Shown here: in pieces, positions 11,272-23,557 of the stretch
Layout of the letters: each line of letters starts with the position of its first letter
How positions within the stretch are numbered: the first letter of the stretch is position 1
DNA from: Elgaria multicarinata webbii
Lineage: Eukaryota; Chordata; Lepidosauria; Squamata; Anguidae
Assembly (NCBI RefSeq): GCF_023053635.1
Contig: NC_086172.1
Coordinates: forward strand, 124,719,681 to 124,783,680
Reading direction: 5' to 3'
Length of the DNA: 64,000 bases
Made by a program: the position numbers and the translations under genes
Notes under the pieces: generated by a model
The model's database searches: none
What the model was told of the DNA's origin: nothing
Seen by the model: only the letters and a program-made list of their open reading frames with translations

Positions 11272-11567
11272 ATAGAGATCCTCCCAGAGTACAGGACACG
11301 GAATAACGGGCTCAAGTTAAAGGAAAAGTTAAAGGAAGCCAGATTCCAGCTGGACATCAGGAAAAACTTCCTGACTATTAGAGCAGTACGACAATGGAAT
11401 CAGTTACCTAGGGAGGTTGTGGGCTCTCTCACACTAGAGGCATTCAAGAGGCAGCTGGACAACCATCTGTCAGGGATGCTTTAGGGTGGATTCCTGCATT
11501 GAGCAGGGGGTTGGACTCGATGGCCTTGTAGGCCCCTTCCGGCTCTGCTATTCTATGATTCTATGTT
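11272..11567 (+). mobile_element. CR1 LINE 3' end
   Basis: Encodes the typical CR1 C-terminus ([27 protein letters not shown], in pieces) and ends in the CR1 3' signature of repeated ATTCTATG octamers. The 5' end is truncated. A short internal duplication of AAGTTAAAGGAA is present near 11315-11338. Confidence 0.85.
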
Positions 11568-12629
11568 TGTCCCAGTCTAAAAGGGCGCAGATATTGTGCA
11601 AATGGCCAGGAAAGTCCAGTTCAAGAGTTGTGGTATGCAAGTGCAGTTCCTGTCCAATTATCATCAGTAGCATTTTAGGATGGATGACAGTTGGCATCAT
11701 GCAAAACACCATCTCCTCCTCAATCATGCTTTTTAGCCCAGGGCAAGTACATGCAGTACCTGTTTGTTCCTCTTGTTGGATCAAGGCAAATATATGTGCA
11801 GCACTTTGAATTTATTTATTTTGTGAAACACTTGAAATTCTTGAAATGCACTATGTAAATACTAGGAGATGTTATGATATGAATGATGATGGTAACGAAG
11901 AAGTTGATTTCCTGGAGTAAGGAACAATTTATCAGTTTTGTGAAACACTCTATGATGCAGGTATTGGTGGCAACAAGATACCTGGAAAATAGAGAGGTGT
12001 CATTTTGGCATACTGTCCTGTAAAGAAACTGAACCTGAGGGCCCTGTTATAGATTCCAGTGGAAGTGTTAATCAATTGCCACAGAGTAGAATGTTTAATT
12101 TATTTGTGTTTCACCTTTTTTATATATATACTAGTAACCATTTCCCTGATGGCTGATACATGGGAAAGCATTTCAGTTATGGTCCTATTTGGATCTTATC
12201 TCAATACTTAAACAATCCACAGTAATTTCTACAATTCAGTTCTACTTTTGTCATGCAGGCAACACCTACTGAAACACCTATTTTATAATTTTTAAATATA
12301 CAGGAGAATTCCTCTGTTGTATCCGGCCACCCTGCTTTTTAGTTTAGCATGTCATTTTGGCAGCAACCAATGCCTACAATGCAAGATTATAAGTTTTTTC
12401 AGGTACTACATGCTTTATGTTAGAAGAAATATTAATGTGTTTAAAGATAAGCTTAATATAAATGGATGATAAGCCATATTCAAAAATCTTTGAGCTCTTA
12501 TGCCTTTCCAAGGCGTGCACAAAATCCCCCTTTCCTTATGACAGAACAAAACATCTCCATTTCTTGCATTGCAAATCTTACATTTTGGTAAAACATTGAT
12601 CCTGACTGCATTGCCACTTGATCCTATGC
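11568..12629. other. Intergenic DNA, nothing recognised
   Basis: AT-rich sequence with short open frames only. No repeat family or gene could be assigned. Confidence 0.5.
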
Positions 12630-12639
12630 ATGCTTTTGT

Positions 12640-12790
12640 TGGTTTGTTTATTTCCCCCCTATATTTATATACCACTCAATAACAAAAGTTCTTCAGGTAA
12701 TTTACAAATAAAAATACAATACAATACAAAAATAAATGAAAATAAAAACTATAACAGAGTAAAAAAGCAACAGAATAAAACCACCAGCAG
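12640..12790 (-). mobile_element. L2-like LINE 3' end
   Basis: TTTATATACCACTCAATA followed by a decayed match to the squamate L2-type tail (compare 33590-33714 on the other strand), then A-rich sequence. A short fragment resembling a widespread squamate MITE (AAGTAAGTCCCA) follows at 12895-12965. Confidence 0.55.
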
Positions 12791-12984
12791 ACAATAGCAT
12801 CGGTACAACCTATTCAAAAAGTACCAAAAAGAATCTTGTAAGATTGAAAGCCTGGGAAGATACAAATGCCCTTCACCTGGTGCCCAAAGCCTCAGAAGTA
12901 AGTCCCACATATTTCAAAAGGGCTTACGCCCAAGTAAGTAACCACAGGATTGAACCTTACAGAGCAATTTTATAGCGAATGTAT

Positions 12985-14720
12985 GCTGGTTGAGGTATAA
13001 TAGAAGCTGGTGGAAGCCGCACTATACCGGCAGAACTTGAGATACACTGACAGCAGGGCAACCAATGGTAGGCAAGGCTAAGGTTGCAGTAGGCGGAGCC
13101 ACAGAAATAACCCCATTGCACAGAAAGTGGAAACGGGCAAATTGGAGGAGATCATGACTGCAAAGTTGAGGGTTGGTGTCTTTTGAATTCACAACACATT
13201 ACACACACACACACACACAAAAGGGAAACAGGTAAATTAAGTTTAAGGTTATGCCTGCAAAGCAAACTAGAAAAATAGGGAAAAGAAGGATGGGAGGAAA
13301 AGGGGAGAAATAGTAAGGGGTTGGAGGCTCCTGGGACAGCATGCCCCATCTTCTCTTAAATGCCCCCAGGCCTTCAGTTTATTTTTTTAAAATAATGTTT
13401 CCCACCCACCCACAATTCTACCCACCCACCCACAATTAAACTCACAAAAGAAGCAACCTTCTGGCTGTAGCTACTGCTACTCTCCTTCTGCCGGTCTCTA
13501 TCAAGGGCCCAGCAGGCACAGAAAGAATTTTAAAAACAAAAACAACCCAGTAACAACAAAGTATATTGATTGGCTGTGGTCATCCTGAATCAGTCAGGAC
13601 CATAGTGGGGAATCCAACAGAACATCCAAGATGGCTGAACTGCCTGCCTGCCACCTTCTTAGAGAAATTCGTGAGTGATTGAGAATGCCTTACCCAGCCC
13701 AGAAGAAGGAAACCAAGACCAGGCAGGCATGTGTGCTCAGAAGCACCACTCCACACACACACACACACACCCCATTCACTGTCAGCAGCAATAATAGAGG
13801 TTGGGAGAAGACTGCACAATAGGTGAGTGATTTGGTCTCTCTGGGAAAGGTATAGAACGATGGCAAGGCACTGCCTCCCCTGCCCTTAAAGAGAAATCTC
13901 CCCTGCTGTTAGCATGACAGTCACAAGGGGAACTCTGGTGACAGGAAACCGGGAGAAATGATGCTTTAGATAAAAAGAAAGCACATGGAGCAAAACTGGC
14001 TGTCTCCAGAACACACATGGGAACTTGTGCATATTCCTAACACTTCTTTGGTAGGCACTAGACCATAACTGGTACCTCATCTTGGGACTCCAAACACCAG
14101 CCCCTCGCTTCTCGTTGCTTGTCAAAAGAGTATTTCCATTTCTGGCTGAGTTTTGAACCTTTGTTGAAGGACTGCATGTTATCTCTGCAGGCATCCTGCC
14201 ACAGGAGTTCTGTGGGGTCTCTGTGGGGTCTCTCCTTCCTTCCTTTTCTGTGATGTGTTCCAAAATGTTACTAAAGAGCACCATAAGGTTATTCAAACAT
14301 CTGCCTGGTGGGATGTCTTGGTGCTTGGCAGTAGTTGTGCCACTGCAGCTGATGGACTGGGGGCGCTGTGGCATTGTTGTGCATGTAGTGATGTAGGAGT
14401 GTGTGCTAGCAGCATGTTATTGTGAGTTCATTGTCTCCCATGTGGGTGTTGTTGCTAGCACAGCTCCTGATTGGTTGCCTTTGGTGTACCTAGGGATGCT
14501 GAAGAAATATCTCTCATTTTTGGATTTTCTGTGTGATATTTTTCCATCCCAGGCTGAATTATTGGATATGGGTACCATTTTGCCAGCGTAGCAAAATGGT
14601 TGCCATATCTCTCCCCATTCCGTAATTGGTATATAGGATTGCATTGCTTGTCTTCCTAAAAGGAAGATATTCATGCTTTCCCAAACTGACAGGTCTTCTT
14701 TAACTTTTTAACCAATTTAA
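12985..14720. other. Intergenic DNA with CA microsatellites
   Basis: Contains (CA)n at 13199-13218 and 13752-13770, and a two-copy CCCACCCACCCACAATT repeat at 13400-13437. The 162-residue minus-strand open frame at 13886-14374 has no recognisable domain and low-complexity composition; it is not called a gene. Confidence 0.5.
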
Positions 14721-14724
14721 ACCA

Positions 14725-14865
14725 GTGTTGTGACTAGGGAAACTTGGGTCCAAATCTCCACTCAGACATGAAGCTTGCTGGAATACCCTGGGCCAGTCAC
14801 TTTTTTCTTAGCTGAACTACAACAGGGTTGTTGTGAGGATAAAATCGGGGAGAACCAAGTATGCC
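14725..14865 (+). mobile_element. CORE/MIR-like tRNA-derived SINE
   Basis: Contains a degenerate B box (GGGTCCAAATCTC), then the family landmarks GGGCCAGTCAC and CAGGGTTGTTGTGAGGATAA. These occur in MIR-like SINEs of reptiles. Confidence 0.65.
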
Positions 14866-15633
14866 ATTCTGTTCTTGCGTGTTACTAGCCCTTGAGCTAG
14901 ATGTAAAAACCCTGGTGATAAGCTAATCATCTGTGATGCTAAATCATATGGGAAAGATCCAATTCTGGTGTAAAATAATGCTAGCACAACATCAATAATG
15001 CTTGCTAGAGTGATGGGTTTCCAACCTGTCATGCTAGCATTGGTTTATGCTAGTGCAACATCAATAGTACCAGCACTGTGACACTGTTGGATCCTTGCCT
15101 ATGTTTTTATACTATGTATTCCCATGCCTCTGTTTGCCTTATTTTGATTAAGTTCTTCATATGTGATTCTAGATTTTTTATTTATACTAATATCTTTTTT
15201 GTCTGGCCCCCTTTTTAGGGATAGCAAAAGTTAAAAATAAAAAGAATTACATTTGAAATTACATTTTCTCTGTCCAAGGAAGTTATATTTTAGACCATTT
15301 GTTAAATCTTTCATCTCTTTTATGACTGGGGGACTGTCCTCAGGGTGCTGAGTTGGTGAAGCCTCCCTCAGAACCACCCTGGTTTTACTGCCCTGCAGTG
15401 GCGTCAGGTAATCCCAATGCCAAGGAGAGAGCACGGGGTTTCCAGCAGCCATTTGGGTTCTGGAGCTGCCCCCACCCTGTTTTTGGTGGAAGGCAACCAG
15501 TTGCCAGTCGCCTTCCACCAGGGACCACCCTTAGATTGGCCCCAGGGCTACATCAGATGGCGGAAGAGCCATACTGACCTTGCTTCCATCGAAAAAGACA
15601 GGGTAAGTCCCCAATTTCATGCGCAGCTTTGCA
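14866..15633. other. Intergenic DNA, mostly unassigned
   Basis: No gene seen. The second half (about 15390-15633) is GC-richer and is probably the left part of the MITE whose hairpin lies at 15634-15716. Its limits are unclear. Confidence 0.4.
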
Positions 15634-15735
15634 GGAAAGCCCTGTGGTGGTTGCAAAGCTGCGGCTGCATCATATAACTGATGCAGTGCAGATTCGCAGC
15701 CATCATGGGGCTTTCCCAGCATATAGACAGCCCCC
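15634..15735. mobile_element. Fold-back hAT-like MITE right end with hairpin
   Basis: 15634-15716 folds back on itself: GGAAAGCCCTGTGGTGG pairs with the GCAGCCATCATGGGGCTTTCC side, with a short loop near 15672. The end ATAGACAGCCCC resembles the 10,706 element. Confidence 0.55.
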
Positions 15736-15879
15736 GCCTCCCGGATAATAATTCAGTGAACATAATTCTGAAAGATGCTGCAGTCATTACTTCTACATAT
15801 TTAATCTTCTGTGGAGTTTTCCAGAAGGATGAGTTTTTATTAATTGATCTCAGTGGGACTTCTGAGGAACTATGTAAGG

Positions 15880-16940
15880 CAGGGGTAATGAACCTCAGGC
15901 CAATGGGCCAAATCTAGATGGCCACACCTACTTCCTCACTATCACTAATCGGTGATTTAAGAACATAATAAGTGCCCTGCTGGATCAGACCAAGGCTCCA
16001 TCTAGTCCAGCACTCTGATCACACAGTGGCCAACCAGCAGTCAGCCAGGGACCAACAAAGCAGGAGATGGTGCAACAACACCCTCCCACCCATGTTCCCC
16101 ACAACTGCTGCACACAGGCTTACTGCCTCAAATACTGGAGATAGCATACAAACATCAGGGATAGTAGCCATTGATAGCCTTAGCCTCCAGGAATTTATCC
16201 AACCCAAATTGGTGGCCATCACTACATCTTATGGTAGTGAGTTCCATAATTTAACTATGCACTGTGTGAAGAAGTACTCCCTCTTATTTGTCTTGGATCT
16301 CCCACCAATCAGCTTCATGGGATGACTCCAGATTCTAGTATTTTGAGAGAGGGAGAAAAATGTCTCCCTATCCACATTCTCCACACCATGCATCATTTTG
16401 TACACCTCTATTATGACCCCCCTTAGCCTCCTTTTTTCCAAGCTAAACAATTCCAGTTGATGTAACCTCCCCTCATAGGGGAGATGCTCCAGCCCCTTAA
16501 TCATTTTAGTGCCCCTTTTCTGCACTTTCCCCAGCTTTATAATATCCTTTTTTAGGTGTAGTAACCAGAACTGTACACAGTATTCTAAGTGTGGTCGCAC
16601 CATTGATTTGTATAAAGGCAGTATGATACTGGCAGTTTTATTCTCAATTTCTTTTCTTAAAATGCCTAACATGGAGTTTGCCTTCTTTACAGCGGCCGCA
16701 CACGGGGTGGACATTTTCATCGAGCTGGTTTCATTGATTTCCTGTTTTTTGCACAGTTTTCACCCCCTGATTCTAAGTGCATCTCCTAAGGCTTAGTTAC
16801 TGCCAGTAAGAGTTTTAAACTAATCTATGGCTATATTTTATTTTTTGTATTTGGGGCTTCATTCCCCTTTCCCTTCATTGTGTTCTTGGAGAGCTTCTCT
16901 GAAACTACATTTGGCCCTCAGGTTTGACACTTCTGCCTTG
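15880..16940. mobile_element. Non-autonomous hAT-like element split by a CR1 insertion
   Basis: The left part (15880-15950, starting CAGGGGTAATGAACC) and the right part (about 16736-16940) both align by eye with one continuous element at 44927-45253. Shared blocks are the CAGGGGTA start, TGCATCTCC followed by AAGGCTTAG, and CTTCTCT followed by AA-CT-ATTTGG. The CR1 copy between them therefore arrived later. Confidence 0.6.
15957..16735 (-). mobile_element. CR1 LINE 3' portion, 5'-truncated
   Basis: The minus-strand frame at 16229-16720 encodes 163 residues of CR1 reverse transcriptase C-terminus, with motifs LYKSMVRPHLEYCVQFW, QLELFSLEKRRLRG and VVKLWNSLP-like. The low-coordinate side carries the CR1 3' UTR (AGAACATAATAAGTGCCCTG...). 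Same family as the copy at 30494-31420. Confidence 0.85.
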
Positions 16941-17315
16941 GAATTTTGGCACCCAAGGAAGTTGCCTGGTTTGCCTTGTCTGGTGGGCTTAAATAGATAC
17001 TCCTTGGGCAGGTAGAGCACATTGTGGCTCTTGCATGCCCACTAAGCCAGGGGTTCGCCTACTTTCAAATGCTCTCTGCAGATGTTCAGTTCAGTCCCCT
17101 GGCAAGGGCAATTTTCTCCTCCTCCACAGGGGGAGGGAGAGAAAAGGGTGTAGCCCCACACACTTTTGCTTAGGCCCTGCCCACTGCTAATATATGCCCC
17201 CTCAAAAGACCTGATGGGAATGAGGCCCTCAACAGAAATAAGTTTCCTCATTCCTGCAGTAGGCTAGCTCTGTCCTCACTTCTCAGGGGGGAAAAAAGAT
17301 CTTGGTGTGACGAGG

Positions 17316-17575
17316 GTGACCATATGAAAAGGAGGACAGGGCTTCTGTATCTTTAACAGTTGTATTGGAAGGAAATTTCAGCAGGTGTCATTTGTATATA
17401 TGGGGAACCTGGTGAAATTCCCTCTTCATCACAACAGTTAAAGGTGCAGGAGCTATACTAGAGTGACCAGATTTAAAAGAGGGTAGGGCACCTGCAGCTT
17501 TAACTGTTGTGATGAAGAGGAAATTTTACCTCTTCATCACAACAGTATCGCCCTCCTCTTTTGTTATAGAGACCG
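17316..17575. mobile_element. Rearranged MITE with an internal palindrome
   Basis: Starts with AGGGTGACCATATGAAAAGG, followed by the fold-back blocks CTTCATCACAACAGTTAAAG and CTTTAACTGTTGTGATGAAG. The block CTCTTCATCACAACAGT occurs again at the right, and the expected right terminus is missing, so the copy is truncated or rearranged. Confidence 0.6.
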
Positions 17576-17579
17576 CCCT

Positions 17580-17835
17580 TAGACACACACGCCCCCAACA
17601 AAGAACGGGATGGTCGATAGAACACAACCGCCGAAATACACAGGAGAGAGGAGAGCATTTATTTCTCAGGGAGGGAACATAATCCAGACTTTTTGTGCTC
17701 CAAAAAGAAATGAAACCTGGAGGCTAAGAGCCGGAATGAGTCCAGGATGTGGACGACATCATGTGGGTATCGGGCTGCAAAACTGCATACCAGGCAAGGG
17801 GAGTGTGCGATAAATCACTGGCGTGATGGAGCCCT
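17580..17835. mobile_element. Unclassified dispersed repeat
   Basis: The segment around GACGACATCATGTGGG and the end GATAAATCACTGGCGTGATGGAGC are similar to the element at 29874-30228 (GACAACATCATGTGGG and GCTCGTCGGATGGAGC). Probably one non-autonomous DNA transposon family. Confidence 0.45.
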
Positions 17836-17974
17836 TACTGTTGTCCTCTAGGTTGTAACATTGTTTTTTTAAATTAAATACTTCGTTGATATTTTAATTG
17901 TACTGTTTTAATTTTGTAAGTAGGTCTGAGAACTGTTTTGGCTTATGTGGCATCATATATATTTTAAAACTCCA

Positions 17975-18935
17975 GTTCATTCTCTGGTCATGCCTTGACT
18001 ACTGCAACCATCTCTTCGGCCTTCCAGTGTCAGGCTACTTGCTTCCATCTAGAACTCTGCTGCCAAAATAGTCCATTTCTTTGGGCAATCTGACCATGTG
18101 ATGCTGCCCTTCTAAATCCCTTCTACATCTATCACAAACTCCTTGTCGTTACTTTCCACACTCTCCGTATTCTTGCTCTAACCTGTGTTTCTGCCCTTGT
18201 CTCCTGATATGTCAGTACCAATGGCTTTTGCTCCTGCAGCTGTGCTGTCCTCATCCACTAAGGGGTCCTGCTCTGGTAACTCTCCCTGCCCTATTAGTTC
18301 TTGCTGCTCCTTTCACCTGCTGCAATCCACTCCCTGGAAGTGCTCCTGGTGCCGCCTATCTTCCACTTAATCCTTATCCACAACTATAATGCCAGTTGCC
18401 TAAGTACATTTGGTCACATTCATCTATTGCTACCTTTGCCGCACTATTCCCCTTCCTTCATTGTCTTCCCCATGCCCAAAATTTAGATTGTATACTCCTT
18501 GGGAGCAGAGGCTTTTTTCTTTTTTAAAAAAAAACCCTCTAAAACACTATAAAGTGTACAATGAGCACTGGTCTATGTATAAATAAAATGCAGTGCTTTC
18601 CCAACTCTGTTGTACAGGATGCCCACTATGTCCTGCATTAGACAACTCTGAGGAATCCAGTGTTGCCTTTTAACAGTTCTGCTGTCTTCATCTCATTGCC
18701 GCCCCTCTTCATTCACTCCTCAGAGAACACACCCTTTCCCTCATTGCTAATAATCTCTACACCCTGTTCTGCTGGTGTTGTTGTCCCCATGTGTTATCCT
18801 GTGTTTGTCTTGCTCTTATTTAAACGGTAAGACTTCAGGGCAGGGAACTTGTTTTATCTCTGTTTGTCAAGCCCTATGCAAGTTCACAGGGCCGTATAAG
18901 TGCTTTAGATAATCCATAACAACAATAAAATAGGT
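17975..18935 (+). mobile_element. Two decayed L2/CR1-L3-like LINE 3' ends in a row
   Basis: Translation of about 17980-18490 keeps broken L2-type blocks (LDYCNHLFGLPVSG, then the domain after HW-LP). TTAGATTGTATACTCCTTGGGAGCAG is the usual tail. A second tail (AAGACTTCAGGGCAGGGAAC...GCCGTATAAGTGCT) lies at about 18825-18935. Old by divergence. Confidence 0.55.
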
Positions 18936-19609
18936 CATCTTAGAAAAAGAAACAGATTGACTAAGAAGGTGTGACCGTAGGCTCAACTCCTCCAGCGCCA
19001 CCTTCTGTTTTATTTTTTGCTTTAGGAGAAGTATGCATAAGAGTGTGGATTATTTTTAGGCTGGGGAAATAGTTTGGGACACAGAGCTGTTGTCAATGCT
19101 TTTATCCCCCTGCCTGCTCCCCTTGCTGCTGCCAAGACCACTTTTACAGGTCCTACTAATCCCTTTCTGCATTATCCCCTTGGGACTGTTGTCTGGTCAG
19201 CATGAGCAAAAGCAATTTCCAGACTACTCTAGATTATGTTTGGGGGAAGGCTCTCAGATCCCAAAACTCAAAGGAAAACTGGAGAACTCCAAGCAAGTTG
19301 GTCTGCCTGGAAATATTTAGCTGTAGAATCATGTTAAAAGTGGAAAAGACACTAAGACAGTCAGTGATATTAACTTTTAGTTGTTCCACCCATCCATCGC
19401 TGAGTGTCTCATCACTCACAACTTGCAGCTGAACATTTGGACTCCTTCCAGTGTAAGAATGTCCAAACTTGTCCTTTGTCATATTAACATCTCATACAAA
19501 CTGAGCCACCAGAATAGAACCAAATGTCTTTAAGAAAATGCCAAGAAAGCACAGTAGCAAAACCATTACTTTTATTTATTTGCATAGCACTTATAAACCC
19601 TAATCATTA

Positions 19610-19790
19610 TGCATGCCTTTTCTGAAATAAGTCCTACAAGGTTAAATGGGACTTACTCCTAAATAAATGTGTATTGTATTTTAGCCTTGGGTTGTAATCC
19701 TAACCACGCTATATGGGAAATGAATCCTTTTGAAATCAATGAGATTGACTTCTGAGTAGACAAGGATAGGATTGTGTCACTACTATAGCC
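19610..19790. mobile_element. MITE-like repeat (GGACTTACTCCTAAATAAAT type)
   Basis: Carries the block ATGGGACTTACTCCTAAATAA on the left and TTGACTTCTGAGTAGAC...ATAGGATTGTG on the right. This is a very common short squamate repeat. Scraps of it also occur near 8140, 12895 and 56030. Confidence 0.5.
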
Positions 19791-19911
19791 TTTAGCTGTC
19801 TTCATGACAGCTTTGTGATTACTGTTCCCCATTGTTGCATTGCACCCACTTCCTTGAGCAGTAAGAAGTAGGATTTCATTTCCTTTGGAGAAAAGAGCCC
19901 CAGAGACAATG

Positions 19912-20033
19912 GTTTGGATTCAGATACTCATGCTAAGAGTAGAACCATTGAAATCAAGGAAACATGACTAACTTGCATCCCAATTGCTGCAATGGGTCTA
20001 CTCTAAATATCAGAGTGTGGATCCAACCCATGG
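19912..20033. mobile_element. Fold-back MITE, same family as 23424-23557
   Basis: Inner blocks AGAACCATTGAAATCAA and TGGGTCTACTCTAAATA are inverted relative to each other. The right end TGTGGATCCAACCCA matches the other copy. Confidence 0.6.
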
Positions 20034-20261
20034 TGTCTTTAATATTTGCTTTATTTACGGATGTACAAGCAGAGTATGTAAAAGTTAATACACTCCTATA
20101 CTCAGACAGAATAGCCACCGTCAGACCAACTAGTAACACTGTAGTAGCTGGTTCCAAAGCTGCAGCCTGGTTTAACTAACTTATCAGTTCTCTTTGTCTC
20201 TTCCAGTACATATTCAAATCGTTCACTGCTTTTTCTGCTGGAGGGGCTTAATCCACAATGC

Positions 20262-20480
20262 TGCTTATTTATTTATTATTAAGATTTATGTACCACCTTA
20301 TTTGCTAAAAAGGCATCCAGGTGGTGTACAACAATTTAAAACAAAACGTTAGGAAAATAAAAAACAAGAACATTTAAAATAGTCTTCACAACTTTTCTAA
20401 AAGCAAAGAGAATGGTGGCCAAAAGTAGTTATTGAGGAATCACATTCCACAGTTTGGGGCAACACAAGAAGCCAGCAAAC
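20262..20480 (-). mobile_element. L2-like LINE 3' end
   Basis: Begins with the reversed (TAAA)n tail and continues TTATGTACCACCTTATTTGC...GGTGGTGTACAACAATTTAAAACA, the L2-type 3' UTR, then broken C-terminal coding sequence. Confidence 0.6.
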
Positions 20481-20569
20481 AGGCTTTTTCTGCAGGTAAT
20501 GGTGTCCTTAAAAGGACCTCTTCTGCAGATTGTAATAACTGGGAAGGTTCGTGATATGAGAGAAGGTCC

Positions 20570-20690
20570 CTTAGACTGTCACTGTCACAGAGTTGTTATG
20601 AGGATGAAAATAGGATTATCCCAAATATACTACCCTTAGTTCCTTGGGGGAGAGCCAGGCAGGATATAAATGTGAGCCCACATTCATAAA
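20570..20690 (+). mobile_element. CORE/MIR-like SINE fragment
   Basis: Contains CAGAGTTGTTATGAGGATGA and the trailing GCAGGATATAAATGTGAGCC typical of the 3' half of MIR-like SINEs. Confidence 0.55.
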
Positions 20691-21059
20691 TGTATAATAC
20701 TGTAGTGACTTTATGGTCATATAGGACCTTCAGTCCTATCAAAATTGCATCCTGTTTGTGCTGAAATTTTCAGTACTATGGCTTTTTGCCAGTAAGTAAG
20801 AAGGCTGCAGCAATTTCTAAGAAGGCAAGTGAAAGGATTAAGCCAGTTTTGCCAACGTTTAAATATTTTCAAACCATATATATTTTACTAGGCAGTCTAG
20901 TGCTGCCTCCAGGGCTTGGAACAGGATTTTGACATTGGCAGTGAGGAAGTTGGGAGATCAGAGAGGAGCCTTTTGCTAGTCCTGTGAAATCCTGTCCAAA
21001 TTAAACCAACTTTACACTGTTTTGAAATAGAACTGCTTGCAGAACTATTTACAGATGAA

Positions 21060-21632
21060 TTGCAGTACTTTTTAAATAAACTGTGCATGCCCTATCTTCA
21101 AGATGCCCTTTCTCCTTTGATGAAATCTCTTCACTGGCTTTCGATCCCATATAGAATTCAGTATAAGCTTCTTTTGCTGACATTCAAAGCGTGTCATGGT
21201 CTTGCACCTTCTTATCTTTCTTCTCTCATTTCACTTTACCGTCCCCCTCGCACCCTCCGTTCTTCAAATGTTATGTTGCTCTCCCGCCCAAGAGTTTCTA
21301 GCTCTCTTGCCCGGCTTCGCCCATTCTCTCTGGCTGCCCCGTTTGCTTGGAATGCTCCTCCAGAGCAACTACGTACCACGAGTTCTATTGTAGATTTTAA
21401 AATGCGTTTGAAAACTCATTTGTTTTCAATAGCTTTTGGTATTTTAGCTTGATCTACTGTTCTTATTACAATGATTATACTCTTATTTCTGCTTTGTGAA
21501 CCCCTTCCCCCCCTTCATATGTTTTAATGTGATTTTAGATTGTAAGCCTCTAGGCAGGGTATCGCTGTTTTATTTGTATATTTTGTACAGCACCAAGTAC
21601 ATTGTTGGTGCTAAATAAATAAATAAATAAAT
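21060..21632 (+). mobile_element. L2 LINE 3' end with readable C-terminus
   Basis: An open frame of 130 residues (21060-21452) reads SLHWLSIPYRIQYKLLLL, TFKACHGLAPSYLSSLI and then PFAWNAPPEQLR, the L2 reverse-transcriptase end. It is followed by TGTAAGCCTCTAGGCAGGGT, GTGCTAAATAAATAAATAA and a (TAAA)n tail. 5'-truncated and moderately young. Confidence 0.85.
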
Positions 21633-22640
21633 AATACTATAGCTTGGTACCGTATTTTAAAAGAAACAAAAAATGTTTTGGGCTTAATATGGATTATGTA
21701 CAACTCAGCCATTGTGATCTTTCATTGGGCATTGCATACAGATTTGAAAACTATTTTTACAGCTTTAAAGAATCCTAGAGATTTCCCCTTCTTTTAAATA
21801 ACAAAAGCTGGGATTGTCAGGATGCTCCATTGTGTGCCTACAGTATTAGTTATTGCACCTATGCAATGCCATTACTGAATACACATACATCTTGGCCAAT
21901 ACAAGCAAGCAATTTGCCTCATGCCCTTTCATTTTGCTCATGGAGAAAAATAAGCTTAGAAATGGTACTGAATATTTATTTTAATATTCAGTTGGGGATG
22001 GGTTGCCCTGATATACTTGCCCATATTTTTCTGTTTGTGTAGACCAAGTATGTGAGTGAGTGACTTTACACGGCCCTAAAGTAATTGAGATATTTAAGTG
22101 ACATGTTATTTCTGCATCTCTTACTTAAAAGTAGCTACAAATTTCAAGAGCACATATAGAATTATTCCTGAATCATTGGGAAAGAATCATGAGTGAATCA
22201 TGAGAACAAAGCAGAGTTACTAATCCGTGGGAAAAAGCTACCTGTACTTGAGCATAATAAGGGAGTATGTAATAATAATTACTGTTATTGTAATAAGGGC
22301 TGGGTGACTATCTGACAAAAAGGTGTCTGACAATAACCTTGGCTTGGTTTGTTTTCATCTGTGAGTAAAATAGTAGTTATGTACATACGGCATTAATACC
22401 CATGGCCAGAACAGAACGCTGGCAGCACACCAACTATGCACTGTTCTGTTCAGGTGTATGTGGGTAAGGCCAAACAATTGACTGAAGTTGGCAAAAGTTG
22501 GCACTAGGCTCCCAGAGCTGCCACGGGTTTCTTTCAAACTCATTTTGTTTCTCTAGAATTGGAAATCAGCTGTGCCCCAGGGCAGCACCAACTCTTAGCA
22601 CAGCTATGCCAATGCCAGAATAAAAGGCCCTATATGACAC
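21633..22640. other. Intergenic DNA, nothing recognised
   Basis: AT-rich, only short open frames, no repeat signature that I can name. Confidence 0.5.
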
Positions 22641-22644
22641 AATA

Positions 22645-23057
22645 GCATCACACAAAGCCCTAAAAACCTGAGACCAGGATAGGAGAGATTGCCTTCTTCC
22701 CAATCAACCGGCCCAGTCACTGAAGTCATCCGAGGGCATGCTCCTGGTGGTTCCACATAGACCTACCCCCCCAATTGGAGTCCACCAGAGGAAGAGCCTT
22801 TAGCATGGTAGCCACCCTCTTACGGAATTCCCTGCCTCTGGAGGTCAGGCAGGCGCCAACTTTGTATTCCTTTCGCCGTCTCCTGAAAACGCCGTTGTTC
22901 CAGAAAGCCTTCCCTTATGACCAGCCACAGTTTACTTTGCATTTTGCTTTTTAAAAAATCTATTTTAATGTGTTTTTATTCGGTTTTTATTTTATCTTGT
23001 ATACCGTTCTGAAATTTTGAATGGGGAGCGGTATATAAATATTGTAAATAAATAAAT
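22645..23057 (+). mobile_element. L2-like LINE 3' end
   Basis: Encodes the RRAFSMVATLLRNSLPLEVRQAP-like block with SFRRLLKTPLFQKAF, then TATACCGTTCTGAAATTTTG...GCGGTATATAAATATTGTAA and a (TAAA)n tail. Confidence 0.75.
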
Positions 23058-23423
23058 AGCTTCTTGCGGAGAGGGGGGTTGAAAAGGAGGCAGCCTATAG
23101 CCTTATTGTCTGTCACATCGTGAGGGCCATTGCACCAGCCCCACAGGACAAACACAACTTTGTGGTTTTGGAGGGTGTACGCATGTCAACAGTTGCTTGC
23201 ATTGCACTGTTGGTGAAGGTCCGGGTTGTCACTACCCTTTCTGACGACGAGTGTTTAGTTCACAAAATCTGAACAGAGAGAGGTCAAGATGGAGCCCACA
23301 TCTTCCCAAAGAACCTTGTTTGTCTCTGTAAGGGCTCAGCCTGCCCCACATTTTAAAACGTATATGGTATGACATGTCTGGCCTCAGGGATGGAGAACCT
23401 TGGATGTTAAGTTTTGGACATGT

Positions 23424-23557
23424 TGGGTTGGATCCAGTCTTAGTCATGTTTAGAATAGACCCATTGAAATTAATGGGACAAGTAAGTTACGATTCACTTA
23501 AGTCCAATTGACTTTAATGGGTCAACTCTAAGGATGACTAAATCTGGGTCCAACCCA
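23424..23557. mobile_element. 134-bp fold-back MITE with clear inverted termini
   Basis: Left end TGGGTTGGATCCAG..TTAGTCAT pairs with the right end ATGACTAAATCTGGGTCCAACCCA. The inner arms around GACCCATTGAAATTAATGGG also pair. Entirely non-coding. Confidence 0.7.

Noticed and set aside
13886-14374. 162-residue minus-strand open frame
   Set aside because: No recognisable domain, no splice context, overlapping frames on the same strand, composition like non-coding DNA.
16229-16720. 163-residue open frame as a host gene
   Set aside because: It is the reverse-transcriptase C-terminus of a CR1 LINE.
21060-21452. 130-residue open frame as a host gene
   Set aside because: It is the C-terminus of an L2 LINE followed by the L2 tail.
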